Positions 46,850 to 55,787 of a DNA stretch of 60,933 bases are shown here, in pieces. Positions within the stretch are counted from its first letter, which is position 1; every line of letters begins with the position of its first letter. The position numbers were made by a program, and so were the translations under genes. The notes below the pieces were generated by a model. The model was not told the origin of the DNA, did not search any database, and worked only from the letters and a program-made list of their open reading frames with translations. The stretch spans positions 28,605 through 89,537 of the forward strand of contig NZ_JADQAQ010000012.1 in NCBI RefSeq assembly GCF_022129445.1, read 5' to 3'. Origin of the DNA: Photobacterium sp. Ph5. Its GTDB lineage: Bacteria; Pseudomonadota; Gammaproteobacteria; Enterobacterales; Vibrionaceae.

Positions 46850-48529
46850 ATGATGAAAACACCGCTTTCTCTTCTTACTTTGGCACTGACTTCCAGCATG
46901 GCATTTGCAGCACCCGATCTGATCTTAACCAATGGTGATATTGTGACTGTCACAGGGGAGAAAGTGCGTGCGCAAGCTGTAGCAATTAAAGACGGTAACA
47001 TTGTCGCTGTCGGTACCAACCAAAGCGTACTTAAAGACGTTAACAACAGCACCAAGATTCGAGATCTAAAAGGTAAAACCGTCACTCCCGGCTTTATCGA
47101 TGCTCACGGTCATTTTGCTCAATACTTACCACTGATTGAAAACGAATTTCTCTACCCTGCTCCAATGGGCAATATCAGCTCGATTAAAGATATCGATGAC
47201 AAAATGCGTCATTACTTTAGCCAAGACGGGCTAGATAAAAACATTCTTCATGTTGCTTTTGGCTATGATGATGCAGAGCTTGCAGAAAAACGTCATCCAA
47301 TTAAACAAGAATTAGATGCGTTCAGTGAAGATTTCAGCTTCTGTGCGGTACATGTATCAGGGCACTTAGCGACCTGTAATAGTAAAGGGCTGGCGTTCAT
47401 TGGTTATGATGCGAATACCCCAAATCCTGATGGTGGTGTTATTCGTCGTGATGTCAATGGTGAAATGACAGGCGTACTTGAAGAGTCTGCTATTTACGCC
47501 ATTCTTGGCGCTTTACCAACAGAAACCAAAAGCGATGCCATTCGTAAGTTTCTCAAAGTGCAAGACATGTTCGCCAGCTATGGCATTACCACCGCCCAAG
47601 AAGGATTAGCGACCTTACCAGCCTTAAAAGCAATGAAAACCATGGCTGATGATAACTTAATGAAAATTGATTTACTCGCATACGCCAAATGGGTGGATTT
47701 GGATGAAGCGGTAGAGATCATGCCAATGAAAAGCACCCACAATGGTTTCAAGCTAGCAGGTGTCAAGCTGGTTGGTGATGGCTCACCACAAGGTAAAACC
47801 GCTTATTTATCGTCACCTTATTACGAGCCACCACATAACCATAGTTTCGACTATCATGGCTATCCCGTACTATCACAATTAGAGGTCAATCAATGGGTCG
47901 AAAAAGCTTATGCTATGGGCGCACAAGTATTAAGCCACAGCAATGGTGATGCGGCAGCAGATATCCTGATGAATGCTGTAGAGCGTGCAAACAAGATCTA
48001 CGGTAACGATGATCGCCGTACCGTGATGATCCATGCGCAAACCACACGCTTAGATCAAATCAAGCGCATGAAAGAAAACGCTGTGATCCCCTCTTTCTTC
48101 CCAGCTCACACGTATTTCTGGGGAGATTGGCACAAAGAATCGGTATTAGGCCCTTGGCGAGCAGCGAATATCTCACCTATGGGTTGGGCGAACTCGAATG
48201 AGTTAATGTTTACCATTCACATGGATGCACCTGTGCTGTTCCCTGACATGATGACCAATATGTGGACAGCGGTAAACCGTGTGACACGTAGTGGCGAAGT
48301 GTTAGGCGAACACCATAAAATCACCCCGTACCAAGCACTACAAGCCATCACCATTAATAGCGCTTATCAGAACTTTGAAGAAACAAACAAAGGCACCATT
48401 GAAGTCGGTAAGCGTGCTGATTTAGTGATTTTAGATGCCAATCCACTAACTGTTGATCCAATGAAAATTAAAGACATCACCGTACTAGAAACTATCAAAG
48501 ACGGTAAAACAGTATATCAAAAGAGTTAA
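46850..48529 (+). CDS. Secreted amidohydrolase family 3 protein (YtcJ-like)
   Basis: The 559-residue protein has a Sec signal peptide (cleavage near SMAFAAPD), an N-terminal beta-sandwich (LILTNGDIVTVTGEKVRAQ) and a metal-dependent TIM barrel with the HxH-type motif GFIDAHGHF, SHSNGDAAAD, MIHAQTTRLDQ and TIHMDAPV. The C terminus has the family ending KGTIEVGKRADLVILDANPL. It should hydrolyse an amide or related bond in the periplasm; substrate unknown. AGGAGA lies just before two tandem ATGs (46850, 46853). It is probably controlled by the divergent LysR protein. Confidence 0.91.
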   Translation: MMKTPLSLLTLALTSSMAFAAPDLILTNGDIVTVTGEKVRAQAVAIKDGNIVAVGTNQSVLKDVNNSTKIRDLKGKTVTPGFIDAHGHFAQYLPLIENEFLYPAPMGNISSIKDIDDKMRHYFSQDGLDKNILHVAFGYDDAELAEKRHPIKQELDAFSEDFSFCAVHVSGHLATCNSKGLAFIGYDANTPNPDGGVIRRDVNGEMTGVLEESAIYAILGALPTETKSDAIRKFLKVQDMFASYGITTAQEGLATLPALKAMKTMADDNLMKIDLLAYAKWVDLDEAVEIMPMKSTHNGFKLAGVKLVGDGSPQGKTAYLSSPYYEPPHNHSFDYHGYPVLSQLEVNQWVEKAYAMGAQVLSHSNGDAAADILMNAVERANKIYGNDDRRTVMIHAQTTRLDQIKRMKENAVIPSFFPAHTYFWGDWHKESVLGPWRAANISPMGWANSNELMFTIHMDAPVLFPDMMTNMWTAVNRVTRSGEVLGEHHKITPYQALQAITINSAYQNFEETNKGTIEVGKRADLVILDANPLTVDPMKIKDITVLETIKDGKTVYQKS

Positions 48530-48550
48530 CCTTCGCTTCTCATCAATCAG

Positions 48551-48579
48551 CACAAAGCCAGCGTGAAGTTGGCTTTGTG
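48551..48579 (+). terminator. Perfect hairpin after the amidohydrolase gene
   Basis: CACAAAGCCA and TGGCTTTGTG form a 10-bp stem with a 9-nt loop, 22 nt after the stop. No T-run follows, so its termination role is unsure. Confidence 0.5.
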
Positions 48580-48788
48580 AAATCACTGACGCTTTCCTCT
48601 CAAATTGTATTGCCATTACATCAAACCTTCTTTCAATAATTCTGAAAAAAACAGCAATAACCGTTTGTTATAAAGTGATATTACTCACAACAGAATAAAG
48701 GATAGACAAAACACTTTTTTACTTGTGAACCGATGTATTCATATGCGCGTAGCAATTTTCCAATAATCAAACAGGAAAGAGGCTTCAT

Positions 48789-50144
48789 ATGAAAAAATCA
48801 ACACTCACATTACTAACAACGGCGGCATTAATTTTAAACGGCTGTGACAGCGATTCTCATGATGGTAATGAGGAGAAACAAATTGAAATGTCTACTTCAC
48901 AATTAAGGGTAACGCATGCAAGTGCTGATGCTCCGCTTGTTTCTATTTTAATGGATGGTGATGTGTTAAGTGGCTTATCTAACGTTGATTATCAACAAGG
49001 TAGCCCGTTACTCAACGTTGATTCAGGTAGTCATGATCTGATTGTACGTGGACTACTCGCAAACGATGCAACTGCCGATGTGATCACAGCAAATGCGGTT
49101 AACCTTGCACCAGACATGCAATATGACGTTTTTGCAGTAAACAATGTGGGTGCTATAGAGCCAGTGATCCTCTCTCGTTCTAATGAAGCCCCTGATGACC
49201 AATCTATTCGTGTCGATGTGTTACATGGTCACCCAGACGTTGGCGGTGTCGATATTCACATAACAACCGACCCTAGTATCAGTGCTGATACCGTCGCGGT
49301 TTCCGATCTTACCTTTAAAGAAGACGAAGCGAATCTACCCGTTACACTTCCCGCTGGTGAGTACCGAATAAGGATCACGTTAGCAGGTAAGAGTACTGAT
49401 ACCGATGTGGTATATGACAGTGGCAATATCGCATTAGATGGTGGTAGCGACTTGATGGTAACAGCAGTACCTAATGTAAGCGGTGGTGCAGTTTCTCCTG
49501 TAAATCTACTGGTTGCAGATGGATCGACCGTTAACGTACTGCGAAATACTGGCGAAAAATCAACCGTGCGCGTTGGTCATGCCGTCGCTGATTTAGGTGA
49601 TGTCGATGTAAGAGCCAGTGGCAATGTTGTCTCTGGGCTTGATTCTATCAGCTATGAAACCATTAAAAGTCTTGATTTAGCACCGGACAGTTATGATTTA
49701 ACGGTCACGCCAACTGGAGCAACAACACCAGATGCCATTAAAGCTCCTGGTACTACTTTTACAGCAGGATCTGAAACAACCATTTTTGCCGTCGGACAAT
49801 TTGCCGATGAATCGGTAGAGCCTATTGTTATTAAAGATGATTTAAGAAGTATTGCGGCATATGCAAAGCTAAGAGTCGTTCATGCTAACCCAATCGCTGG
49901 CACAGTAGATATTCACGCCGCCCCTACTGGCACCGGCTTCTCAGCCAATACAGCAGTATTAAAGAATGTGAATTTCAAAGACTCTGCTGTACTTAACGTG
50001 GGTGATGGTAATTACGATTTCGCTGTTGCAGCAACAGGTACAACCAATGTACTGCTAACAGGGACCGATGTAGCTCTTGCGGGAGGTAACGTGGCAACCG
50101 CATTTGCAACTGAAGACTCAATTGCGATCAACGTAGATAAATAA
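48789..50144 (+). CDS. DUF4397-repeat lipoprotein
   Basis: The 451-residue protein has a lipoprotein signal peptide (ALILNGC, Cys at 19) and an acidic linker. It then has about four DUF4397-like beta-sandwich repeats, starting at QLRVTHASADAP, IRVDVLHGHPDVGGVDIH, TVRVGHAVADLGDVDV and KLRVVHANPIAGTVDIH. DUF4397 proteins are cell-surface proteins of unknown function. The ribosome site is GAGG. A strong terminator follows at 50164. Confidence 0.88.
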   Translation: MKKSTLTLLTTAALILNGCDSDSHDGNEEKQIEMSTSQLRVTHASADAPLVSILMDGDVLSGLSNVDYQQGSPLLNVDSGSHDLIVRGLLANDATADVITANAVNLAPDMQYDVFAVNNVGAIEPVILSRSNEAPDDQSIRVDVLHGHPDVGGVDIHITTDPSISADTVAVSDLTFKEDEANLPVTLPAGEYRIRITLAGKSTDTDVVYDSGNIALDGGSDLMVTAVPNVSGGAVSPVNLLVADGSTVNVLRNTGEKSTVRVGHAVADLGDVDVRASGNVVSGLDSISYETIKSLDLAPDSYDLTVTPTGATTPDAIKAPGTTFTAGSETTIFAVGQFADESVEPIVIKDDLRSIAAYAKLRVVHANPIAGTVDIHAAPTGTGFSANTAVLKNVNFKDSAVLNVGDGNYDFAVAATGTTNVLLTGTDVALAGGNVATAFATEDSIAINVDK

Positions 50145-50163
50145 AACCTATAAAAAACATAAT

Positions 50164-50221
50164 AAAAAGTCCGCAACCTTTTACTACTAGGCACTAGTAA
50201 TAAATTAATTGCGGACTTTTT
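50164..50221. terminator. Bidirectional terminator between convergent genes
   Basis: A perfect 13-bp outer stem AAAAAGTCCGCAA / TTGCGGACTTTTT, with a second stem inside (TTACTACTAG / TAGTAATAA), separates genes ending at 50144 (plus) and 50276 (minus). Confidence 0.88.
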
Positions 50222-50275
50222 CATTGGTATTACGCTATTAAAAGCATTGCCTTATAATTGCAACGCTAAATTAAA

Positions 50276-50653
50276 CTAGTCATCAATACCGCAATCAGTG
50301 CAACTTAGCAGTACGATTTCGTGTTCAAATACACCCACATCGCTACCATCAGCAAAAAGCTCAGCAATTTCTTCTGCTACTTCTTGTTCATCTTCAGCTT
50401 TAACTTGGTTCGCTAATTCTTCTTCAGAATAACCGTAGAAATTAAGCAATAGATAATCGCGAGCTTCATCTTTTGTACACGTTACGTTCACCGACACTTC
50501 TGGCTCAACATTATCTTGCGCTATAATCGCAGACGCTTGGGCAATAACATCTTCTTTCATCGCAGCTGTTAACCAACCAAGATCAATGCTTACTGTATTT
50601 TTTTTACAGTTAAAACAAGGCAGTTTCTGAAAGTAATATTGAAAGTCAGTCAT
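50276..50653 (-). CDS. Hypothetical protein with terminal CxxC pairs
   Basis: The start is taken at the ATG at 50653 (MTDFQYYFQKLPCFNC, 125 residues); the frame remains open to a TTG at 50707. An N-terminal CFNCKK and a C-terminal CTDCGIDD pair could together hold a zinc ion. The middle is acidic (about 80-110, many Glu/Asp). Probably a soluble cytoplasmic protein; family not recognised. Confidence 0.75.
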   Translation of the reverse strand: MTDFQYYFQKLPCFNCKKNTVSIDLGWLTAAMKEDVIAQASAIIAQDNVEPEVSVNVTCTKDEARDYLLLNFYGYSEEELANQVKAEDEQEVAEEIAELFADGSDVGVFEHEIVLLSCTDCGIDD

Positions 50654-50762
50654 AGATAATTTCTTCTTTAAATGTTGTTTTACAAGATTATGAGCGTTTT
50701 GTAGCAAAATACTAGCGTAACAGGCAGTGAATATTAATTATCGTGGGTGGTTTGATGAAGCA

Positions 50763-51054
50763 TTAAGCACGAAATAACCGTTTAATAAAGCGTTCAATAC
50801 CAATAGATAGTGTTTTCTCTTCTAGATACGCTCTTTTAGAACCTTTTAATAAAGCTAAATGCTCAGAATTGGTTAATAACTCATCTTCACTCTTAGCGTT
50901 CTCATAACAGATAGACACATAATATTGACCACGCTCTTTACCGGTAAACTAAAGAGAAGTTCATTAAGACATCAATCGGTTTGAGTAAGCAAAAAGACTT
51001 ACGACCTATTGCTTGACCCTCTCGATAATGGGAGATGTTGCGCAAGCTATATGT
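50763..51054 (-). pseudogene. Frameshifted gene remnant
   Basis: Two adjacent minus-strand open frames read as one protein across a frameshift near 50949. The first (51054-50941) gives HYREGQAIGRKSFCLLKP and ends MNFSLVYR. The second (50948-50763) gives TGKERGQYYVSICYENA and ends GIERFIKRLFRA before a stop. Neither has a proper start or ribosome site. Both read like real protein, and the joined product would be about 98 residues. Parent family not recognised. Probably the decayed 3' end of a gene. Confidence 0.55.
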
Positions 51055-51372
51055 TTAAAGTTTTTATGTTCAAAACATAACATCTTGAACGTTTTATCTT
51101 TTGATAAATACAACGTCAATAAAATCTAAAAGTGACATTAAAACAATTAAATTAGATATTAACTAATTATTGTCAAACACTTATACCCTTGAAAATATAA
51201 TGCTATATCTAATTTAATTTCATGCTAAATACTTTACGAGTCTATAATTTCTGATGTATTGTTAACGTCGTCAATCTTTACTTCTAAAGGGGTATATAGT
51301 TACAACTGACGATGACCATCAAATTTGGCGTGTAAATCTGTTATAAAATATTCCAGAACTCACCCTACACTA
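51055..51372. other. AT-rich spacer downstream of the third EAL gene
   Basis: About 318 bp with no gene, strong hairpin or promoter that I can support. Confidence 0.35.
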
Positions 51373-52806
51373 TTAATTCCAAGTTGAATGAAAAAAATCA
51401 CTTAAACAAAGCGGTTTAGAAAATAAGTATCCTTGGTAATATGTCACTCTTGAATATTGTTCTAAAGATGCTCGCTGGGACTCATTTTCCACCCCTTCAG
51501 GTATCAAATCCAAATTAAAGCGTTCAGCCATCGCACAAACGCACTCAACCACATGCCTTGAACGCTGATCAGTACAGATATTATCTATGAAATGTTTGTC
51601 AATTTTCACGTAATCAAATTGGTAATCAAGCAAATAAGACAAGCTACTATTGCCAGTCCCGTAATCATCAATGGCAAATTTAATTCCAAATTTACGGTAC
51701 TTTCCCATCACTTCATTGACCTTTGGATCAGAAAACAATGAGGTTTCAGTAAATTCCAATACCAAATTACACTTTTGAGACAATTTAGCGCACAACTTAA
51801 AGACTTCGTGATCAAACAAACACTCTTCTGTTAAGTTAAAACTCAGTCTTAATGGCGCTACATTCATTCCTCTAACATAATGGCTTACTTGCTCAAGTAA
51901 AGATCGAGTCAGCAGCATAATGATATTGTAATTTTCAAACGTCGGAATAAAGTACGCAGGAGAAACAACCTTACCCTTTTCATCCACCCATCGGGCCAAT
52001 ACTTCACCACCAATATGCTCTCCATTTCGATTAACTATTGGCTGAATGTAAGGTATTATCCATTGCTTATTAAGAACATAAAGCAACAATCGACACTCAA
52101 TAATTTTTTGCAGTTGAAATGAAACGCCTAACAAGATGAACAACATCAATACCATTTTAATACGATGATGTTTGATCATACTTGAGAACAATAGCGGGTA
52201 ATCTATTTCTACTAACAGTTCCAAGTCACTCAAATCAAAATTAAAAATATCACTTGTCAATTCATTTAAAGGCTCGTTACCTTCATACAAATCTATATCC
52301 GACAGTCGAAAATTAATCTTCGGGATACCCATTTCCTTTGCATGTGAAAACTCAAAAGGCTTTAGATATAATTTGATCTTCGTGTTTTCATTAACGGGAA
52401 AAACATACTGAATCGAAGGAATGTCATTAATGCTGTTTTTAGCCCTTAGTGCAAAGCCACTATCAATGTTATTTCCGGTCATAGAAACCAGCCCCATAAA
52501 CGTCGAATATACATACTTCCCTTTATAAATAACGGCGACGCTAGATATGTGGCACTTGCAGCTTACGAGTTTGATAAGTTCTTTCTCATCATTAACAGTT
52601 GGGATTGTTAACTGTTGAAACTTATGCTTTAAATCTTTTTCAATTACGAAGAGCTTATCGAACTTAGATCGTTGCAAACTAGACTCGCTCTCGATGGTTA
52701 TATCTTTGTGATAAACTACTAACCCAACAAAAAAAATCATAAAAACTAGAAAGCTCGCCAAAATGCTTACCATCCAAGAAGAATATCTAATGTGCCTATT
52801 ATTCAT
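51373..52806 (-). CDS. Membrane EAL phosphodiesterase with CSS-like periplasmic domain
   Basis: The start is set at the ATG at 52806 (477 residues, AGGA upstream); an earlier ATG at 52857 lacks a ribosome site. Two membrane helices flank a periplasmic domain containing a Cys pair and SS (SCKCHISSVAVIYKG), like CSS-motif sensors that respond to redox or disulfide state. The EAL domain keeps EVLARW, SFNLTEE, EFTETS, IDDYGTGNSS, VKIDKHFI, PEGVEN and YQGYLF, so it should be active. It is less AT-rich than the EAL genes at 25456 and 29969 and not closely related to them. Confidence 0.9.
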   Translation of the reverse strand: MNNRHIRYSSWMVSILASFLVFMIFFVGLVVYHKDITIESESSLQRSKFDKLFVIEKDLKHKFQQLTIPTVNDEKELIKLVSCKCHISSVAVIYKGKYVYSTFMGLVSMTGNNIDSGFALRAKNSINDIPSIQYVFPVNENTKIKLYLKPFEFSHAKEMGIPKINFRLSDIDLYEGNEPLNELTSDIFNFDLSDLELLVEIDYPLLFSSMIKHHRIKMVLMLFILLGVSFQLQKIIECRLLLYVLNKQWIIPYIQPIVNRNGEHIGGEVLARWVDEKGKVVSPAYFIPTFENYNIIMLLTRSLLEQVSHYVRGMNVAPLRLSFNLTEECLFDHEVFKLCAKLSQKCNLVLEFTETSLFSDPKVNEVMGKYRKFGIKFAIDDYGTGNSSLSYLLDYQFDYVKIDKHFIDNICTDQRSRHVVECVCAMAERFNLDLIPEGVENESQRASLEQYSRVTYYQGYLFSKPLCLSDFFHSTWN

Positions 52807-53028
52807 CCAGTACTTTATCCTGCCTAATAATAAAAAGCGACGGATTATATAGACCATATACCAAACTGTAAATCATAAACTGCAAATGTAACCAGCAATA
52901 GATCCTTTATATAATTAACGCAAAACAGAGACTAATAAATAAGTTATTAATACAGAAGTGAGTAACAAAGAAACTTAGAAGCTAACCGTGAAACAATATA
53001 GAAAAGAGCAACTATTGCATTAAAAACA

Positions 53029-53056
53029 AAAAGCCAGCCTCAGAGGCTGACTTTGC
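53029..53056 (-). terminator. Terminator of the phospholipase D family gene
   Basis: Minus-strand stem AGTCAGCCT / AGGCTGGCT with a tight loop is followed by five Ts, 25 nt after the stop. Confidence 0.8.
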
Positions 53057-53078
53057 AATCTCTTATTAAAATTAACGC

Positions 53079-54608
53079 TTACAAATACTTCTCTATAGGC
53101 AATAACTGTAAGAACTCTGATTTCATACGATCCCATTGCTCAGTTTTCGGTTCACTATCCCATGTTTCGTTACCCGAATGCCAATACACATCGCCATCAT
53201 CAAGGCTTAAATGCCAACTGTTATTATCTTGCATTGCGCCCTCTAAGGTCGTGGCAAGCTCTGCTGCAACCTTAGAGTTTTCAATCACCAATAACGATTC
53301 AGTATTGAGATAAGTAGAACGTAAATTGAAGTTAAAAGAGCCAATCGTCGCGATTTTATCGTCAAACACCGCTGATTTAGCATGTAAACCGTATACCGCG
53401 TTCGGTGCACATTTATCGCTATCTTGAGTAACAATCTCGCATAACTTAGCATTTGGTTTTAGTTCAAATAAATCGATGCCACTTTCAAGCATTTCTTGTC
53501 GTCGGCCTGCATAACCTGAATGGTTGGTTACAAGATCATTAGAAGCCATTGAATTCGTCAGTGCTTTGATCTCTACCCCTCTCTGGTTGAGCTGCTGTAA
53601 ACCAGCTAACTGGTTATCATCAAAGACTAAATATGCCGATTCAATAATGATGTCATTTTTTGTATTTTTCGCCAGCTTAGATAAATACTGCGCGGTGGCT
53701 TTTGGCTGTTCGGTATTATCAATATCGTCAGGAATTGGCTGATCGGCTATATAGGTTGCTTTCACCCATGTCATATTACCCACCAGCGGCGCTAAGTACT
53801 GCGCGGCTGACGCTTGGCTTTGTGGCAATGCCGGATAATGTTTATAGTAAGGAACTGGACTGTTAAATAAATCCGGTTGATCAAGAGTAGGATCATCACT
53901 TAACAGATCAACATCATATGCCCATTCACTGTTCCAGTAATCATTAAAGCTCTGTTGAACCTCAGAAACCACTTTCCCTCTTGCTAATACATCTCTATCA
54001 CGCAAATTTAACTCATGAGAAAGATCGAAATATTCATCACCAATATTGCGTCCACCTACTACGGTAAATACGCCATCTACGGTGAAAGACTTATTGTGCA
54101 TTCGACGATTTAAACGCGAAAAGTCCCCTAAGAAGCTTATCCACTTACCCGCATTACGGGTTGGGATCGGGTTGAAGATACGTATTTCGATATTCGGATG
54201 TGTATTTAACCCAGCCAACAAAGCTTCACGCTCGTTTAAATTAATATCATCAAGTAGAACACGAACATGGACACCACGATCAGCCGCAGCCACTAAACGA
54301 CTCGCCAAGTAGCTACCAGAAATATCGGAATTCCAAATATAGTATTGAATATCAATGGTATGTTCGGCAGTTTCAACCAAAGCTAAACGTTGAGCAAGCG
54401 CGTCCCAGCCTGTGTTTTGCACCAATACCGCACTCGGCGTTTGTAGGTTTAACTGCTGACGATGGCCATCATCTAACGTGGATAATAAACTCGTCATCTT
54501 GGGGGTTGTAGGTGCTGTAGGGTGCTTAGCATCTTCAGGTAAGGAAGAGCACCCTGTTAGCATGACGAAACAAAATAACGGGACAAACATCCCTTTATTG
54601 GCTGGCAT
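53079..54608 (-). CDS. Phospholipase D-family lipoprotein (cardiolipin synthase ClsC-like)
   Basis: The 509-residue protein has a lipoprotein signal peptide (VMLTGC, Cys at 20) and two HKD motifs, HNKSFTVDGVFTVVGGRN and HAKSAVFDDKIATIGSFN. These form one phosphatidyl-transfer site. HTIDIQYYIWNSD and GVHVRVLLDDIN are typical of the ClsC/YmdC branch, which condenses two phospholipids, but the lipid anchor implies action at the periplasmic face. Single gene. A palindrome (GGTTTAACTTAAACC, 54641-54655) lies just upstream of the start. Confidence 0.9.
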   Translation of the reverse strand: MPANKGMFVPLFCFVMLTGCSSLPEDAKHPTAPTTPKMTSLLSTLDDGHRQQLNLQTPSAVLVQNTGWDALAQRLALVETAEHTIDIQYYIWNSDISGSYLASRLVAAADRGVHVRVLLDDINLNEREALLAGLNTHPNIEIRIFNPIPTRNAGKWISFLGDFSRLNRRMHNKSFTVDGVFTVVGGRNIGDEYFDLSHELNLRDRDVLARGKVVSEVQQSFNDYWNSEWAYDVDLLSDDPTLDQPDLFNSPVPYYKHYPALPQSQASAAQYLAPLVGNMTWVKATYIADQPIPDDIDNTEQPKATAQYLSKLAKNTKNDIIIESAYLVFDDNQLAGLQQLNQRGVEIKALTNSMASNDLVTNHSGYAGRRQEMLESGIDLFELKPNAKLCEIVTQDSDKCAPNAVYGLHAKSAVFDDKIATIGSFNFNLRSTYLNTESLLVIENSKVAAELATTLEGAMQDNNSWHLSLDDGDVYWHSGNETWDSEPKTEQWDRMKSEFLQLLPIEKYL

Positions 54609-55284
54609 ATAAAACGTCCTTGTACTTCACATCAGCAATCGGTTTAACTTAAACCACATTATTCATTAATTGCAGATCGTGATTTGATCTTCTTTCTACA
54701 CAAACAGCGTAGTATTGAGTTTCCGTTACGTATTGTGCAGCAAGCCAAATAAATTATATTACTGACTTACCCTTGCTAACTGATTTCTTTAATAAAAACT
54801 ATAAACGCTATCGGTTAATACACCAACGCATTAGATCTTAATTTTGACTAAATTGATACAAAATTGACGTTAAATTCATGGCTTGGTGGTTCACAACAAC
54901 CTTTCGTGAATTGTTGAAACGAATTTTGATAATTATCACAAAACTTCACATCGACCAATTTATCACTTCACGCTAACCACCACTTAAAATTCTCACCATT
55001 TTTTAACACTATTACTTAAAAGCATGACAGCTATGCCTATAAGGAAACAAACTTCAATAAAAACAAAATGTTAAATGTTTTATTTATGTTTAATTTTAAT
55101 GCATTAGGTAAACAAAAAGTAACTACCGCTGTTTTTTGCATGGCTTTTGTTAACGTCTAATGTGACTCTCGTTGCATGTTTTTTATGCTTTTTCATTAGA
55201 AAACCAAAGCGTGATAGAACAAACAATTTCGAATAAGCAGATACGTATACTTTTCTCCAACGAAAATGGAGTTTGAGAAATTTT
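54609..55284. other. 676-bp regulatory gap between the phospholipase D gene and the PTS operon
   Basis: Contains palindrome GGTTTAACTTAAACC (54641-54655) near the left gene and a perfect 12-bp palindrome TGATAATTATCA (54927-54938). A 30-codon frame near 55068 has no ribosome site. Otherwise AT-rich. Confidence 0.45.
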
Positions 55285-55734
55285 ATGCTATCTACTTTAG
55301 TTAATACCAATCTAATCAAAATAAATCTTAATGCAGCCAACAAAGACGAGCTATTCCAAGAGCTGGTTGATGTGCTACACGCTAATGGTCGTATTTCAGA
55401 TAAAACACAGTTTCTAGCTGATATTCAACAACGTGAATCCGACAGTATCACTTGCATGGATGGCATTGCTTACCCTCATGCCAAATCAAAAGCCGTATTA
55501 GCACCAGCTATCGCCGTTGGGATCAAAAAAGACACGATTGAATATGGCGATGAAGACGGTGTAGAGCCTTCGTTATTTTTCATGATCGCTTCACCTGATA
55601 ACGGTGCCGATCACCATATTTATGTACTTCAAGAACTATTCGGCAAGTTCGGTGATGAATTTCTTGAAGCCATGCATCATGTCACGACGGAGCAACAAGC
55701 CTTAGATGTGCTGCTGTCTGATCAATTTTCATAA
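55285..55734 (+). CDS. PTS fructose-type EIIA component
   Basis: The 149-residue cytoplasmic protein belongs to the fructose/mannitol EIIA family; the phosphorylated His lies in CMDGIAYPHAKSKAV. It receives the phosphoryl group from HPr and passes it to the EIIB domain of the next gene. ATG at 55285 is preferred over an in-frame TTG at 55273. It is followed 53 nt later by EIIC-EIIB. No fruK-type kinase or fused HPr is present, so the sugar may not be fructose itself. Confidence 0.92.
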   Translation: MLSTLVNTNLIKINLNAANKDELFQELVDVLHANGRISDKTQFLADIQQRESDSITCMDGIAYPHAKSKAVLAPAIAVGIKKDTIEYGDEDGVEPSLFFMIASPDNGADHHIYVLQELFGKFGDEFLEAMHHVTTEQQALDVLLSDQFS

Positions 55735-55787
55735 CAAACCATTTTATTACCCATTCTAATTTTAATAATAAAAAGAGCTATGTACCC

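Noticed and set aside
54927..54938. TGATAATTATCA as a Fur box
   Set aside because: The arms lack the 7-1-7 spacing of a Fur site, and neighbouring genes are not iron-related.
55068..55160. 30-codon frame upstream of the PTS operon as a leader peptide
   Set aside because: No ribosome site and no attenuator-like hairpins after it.
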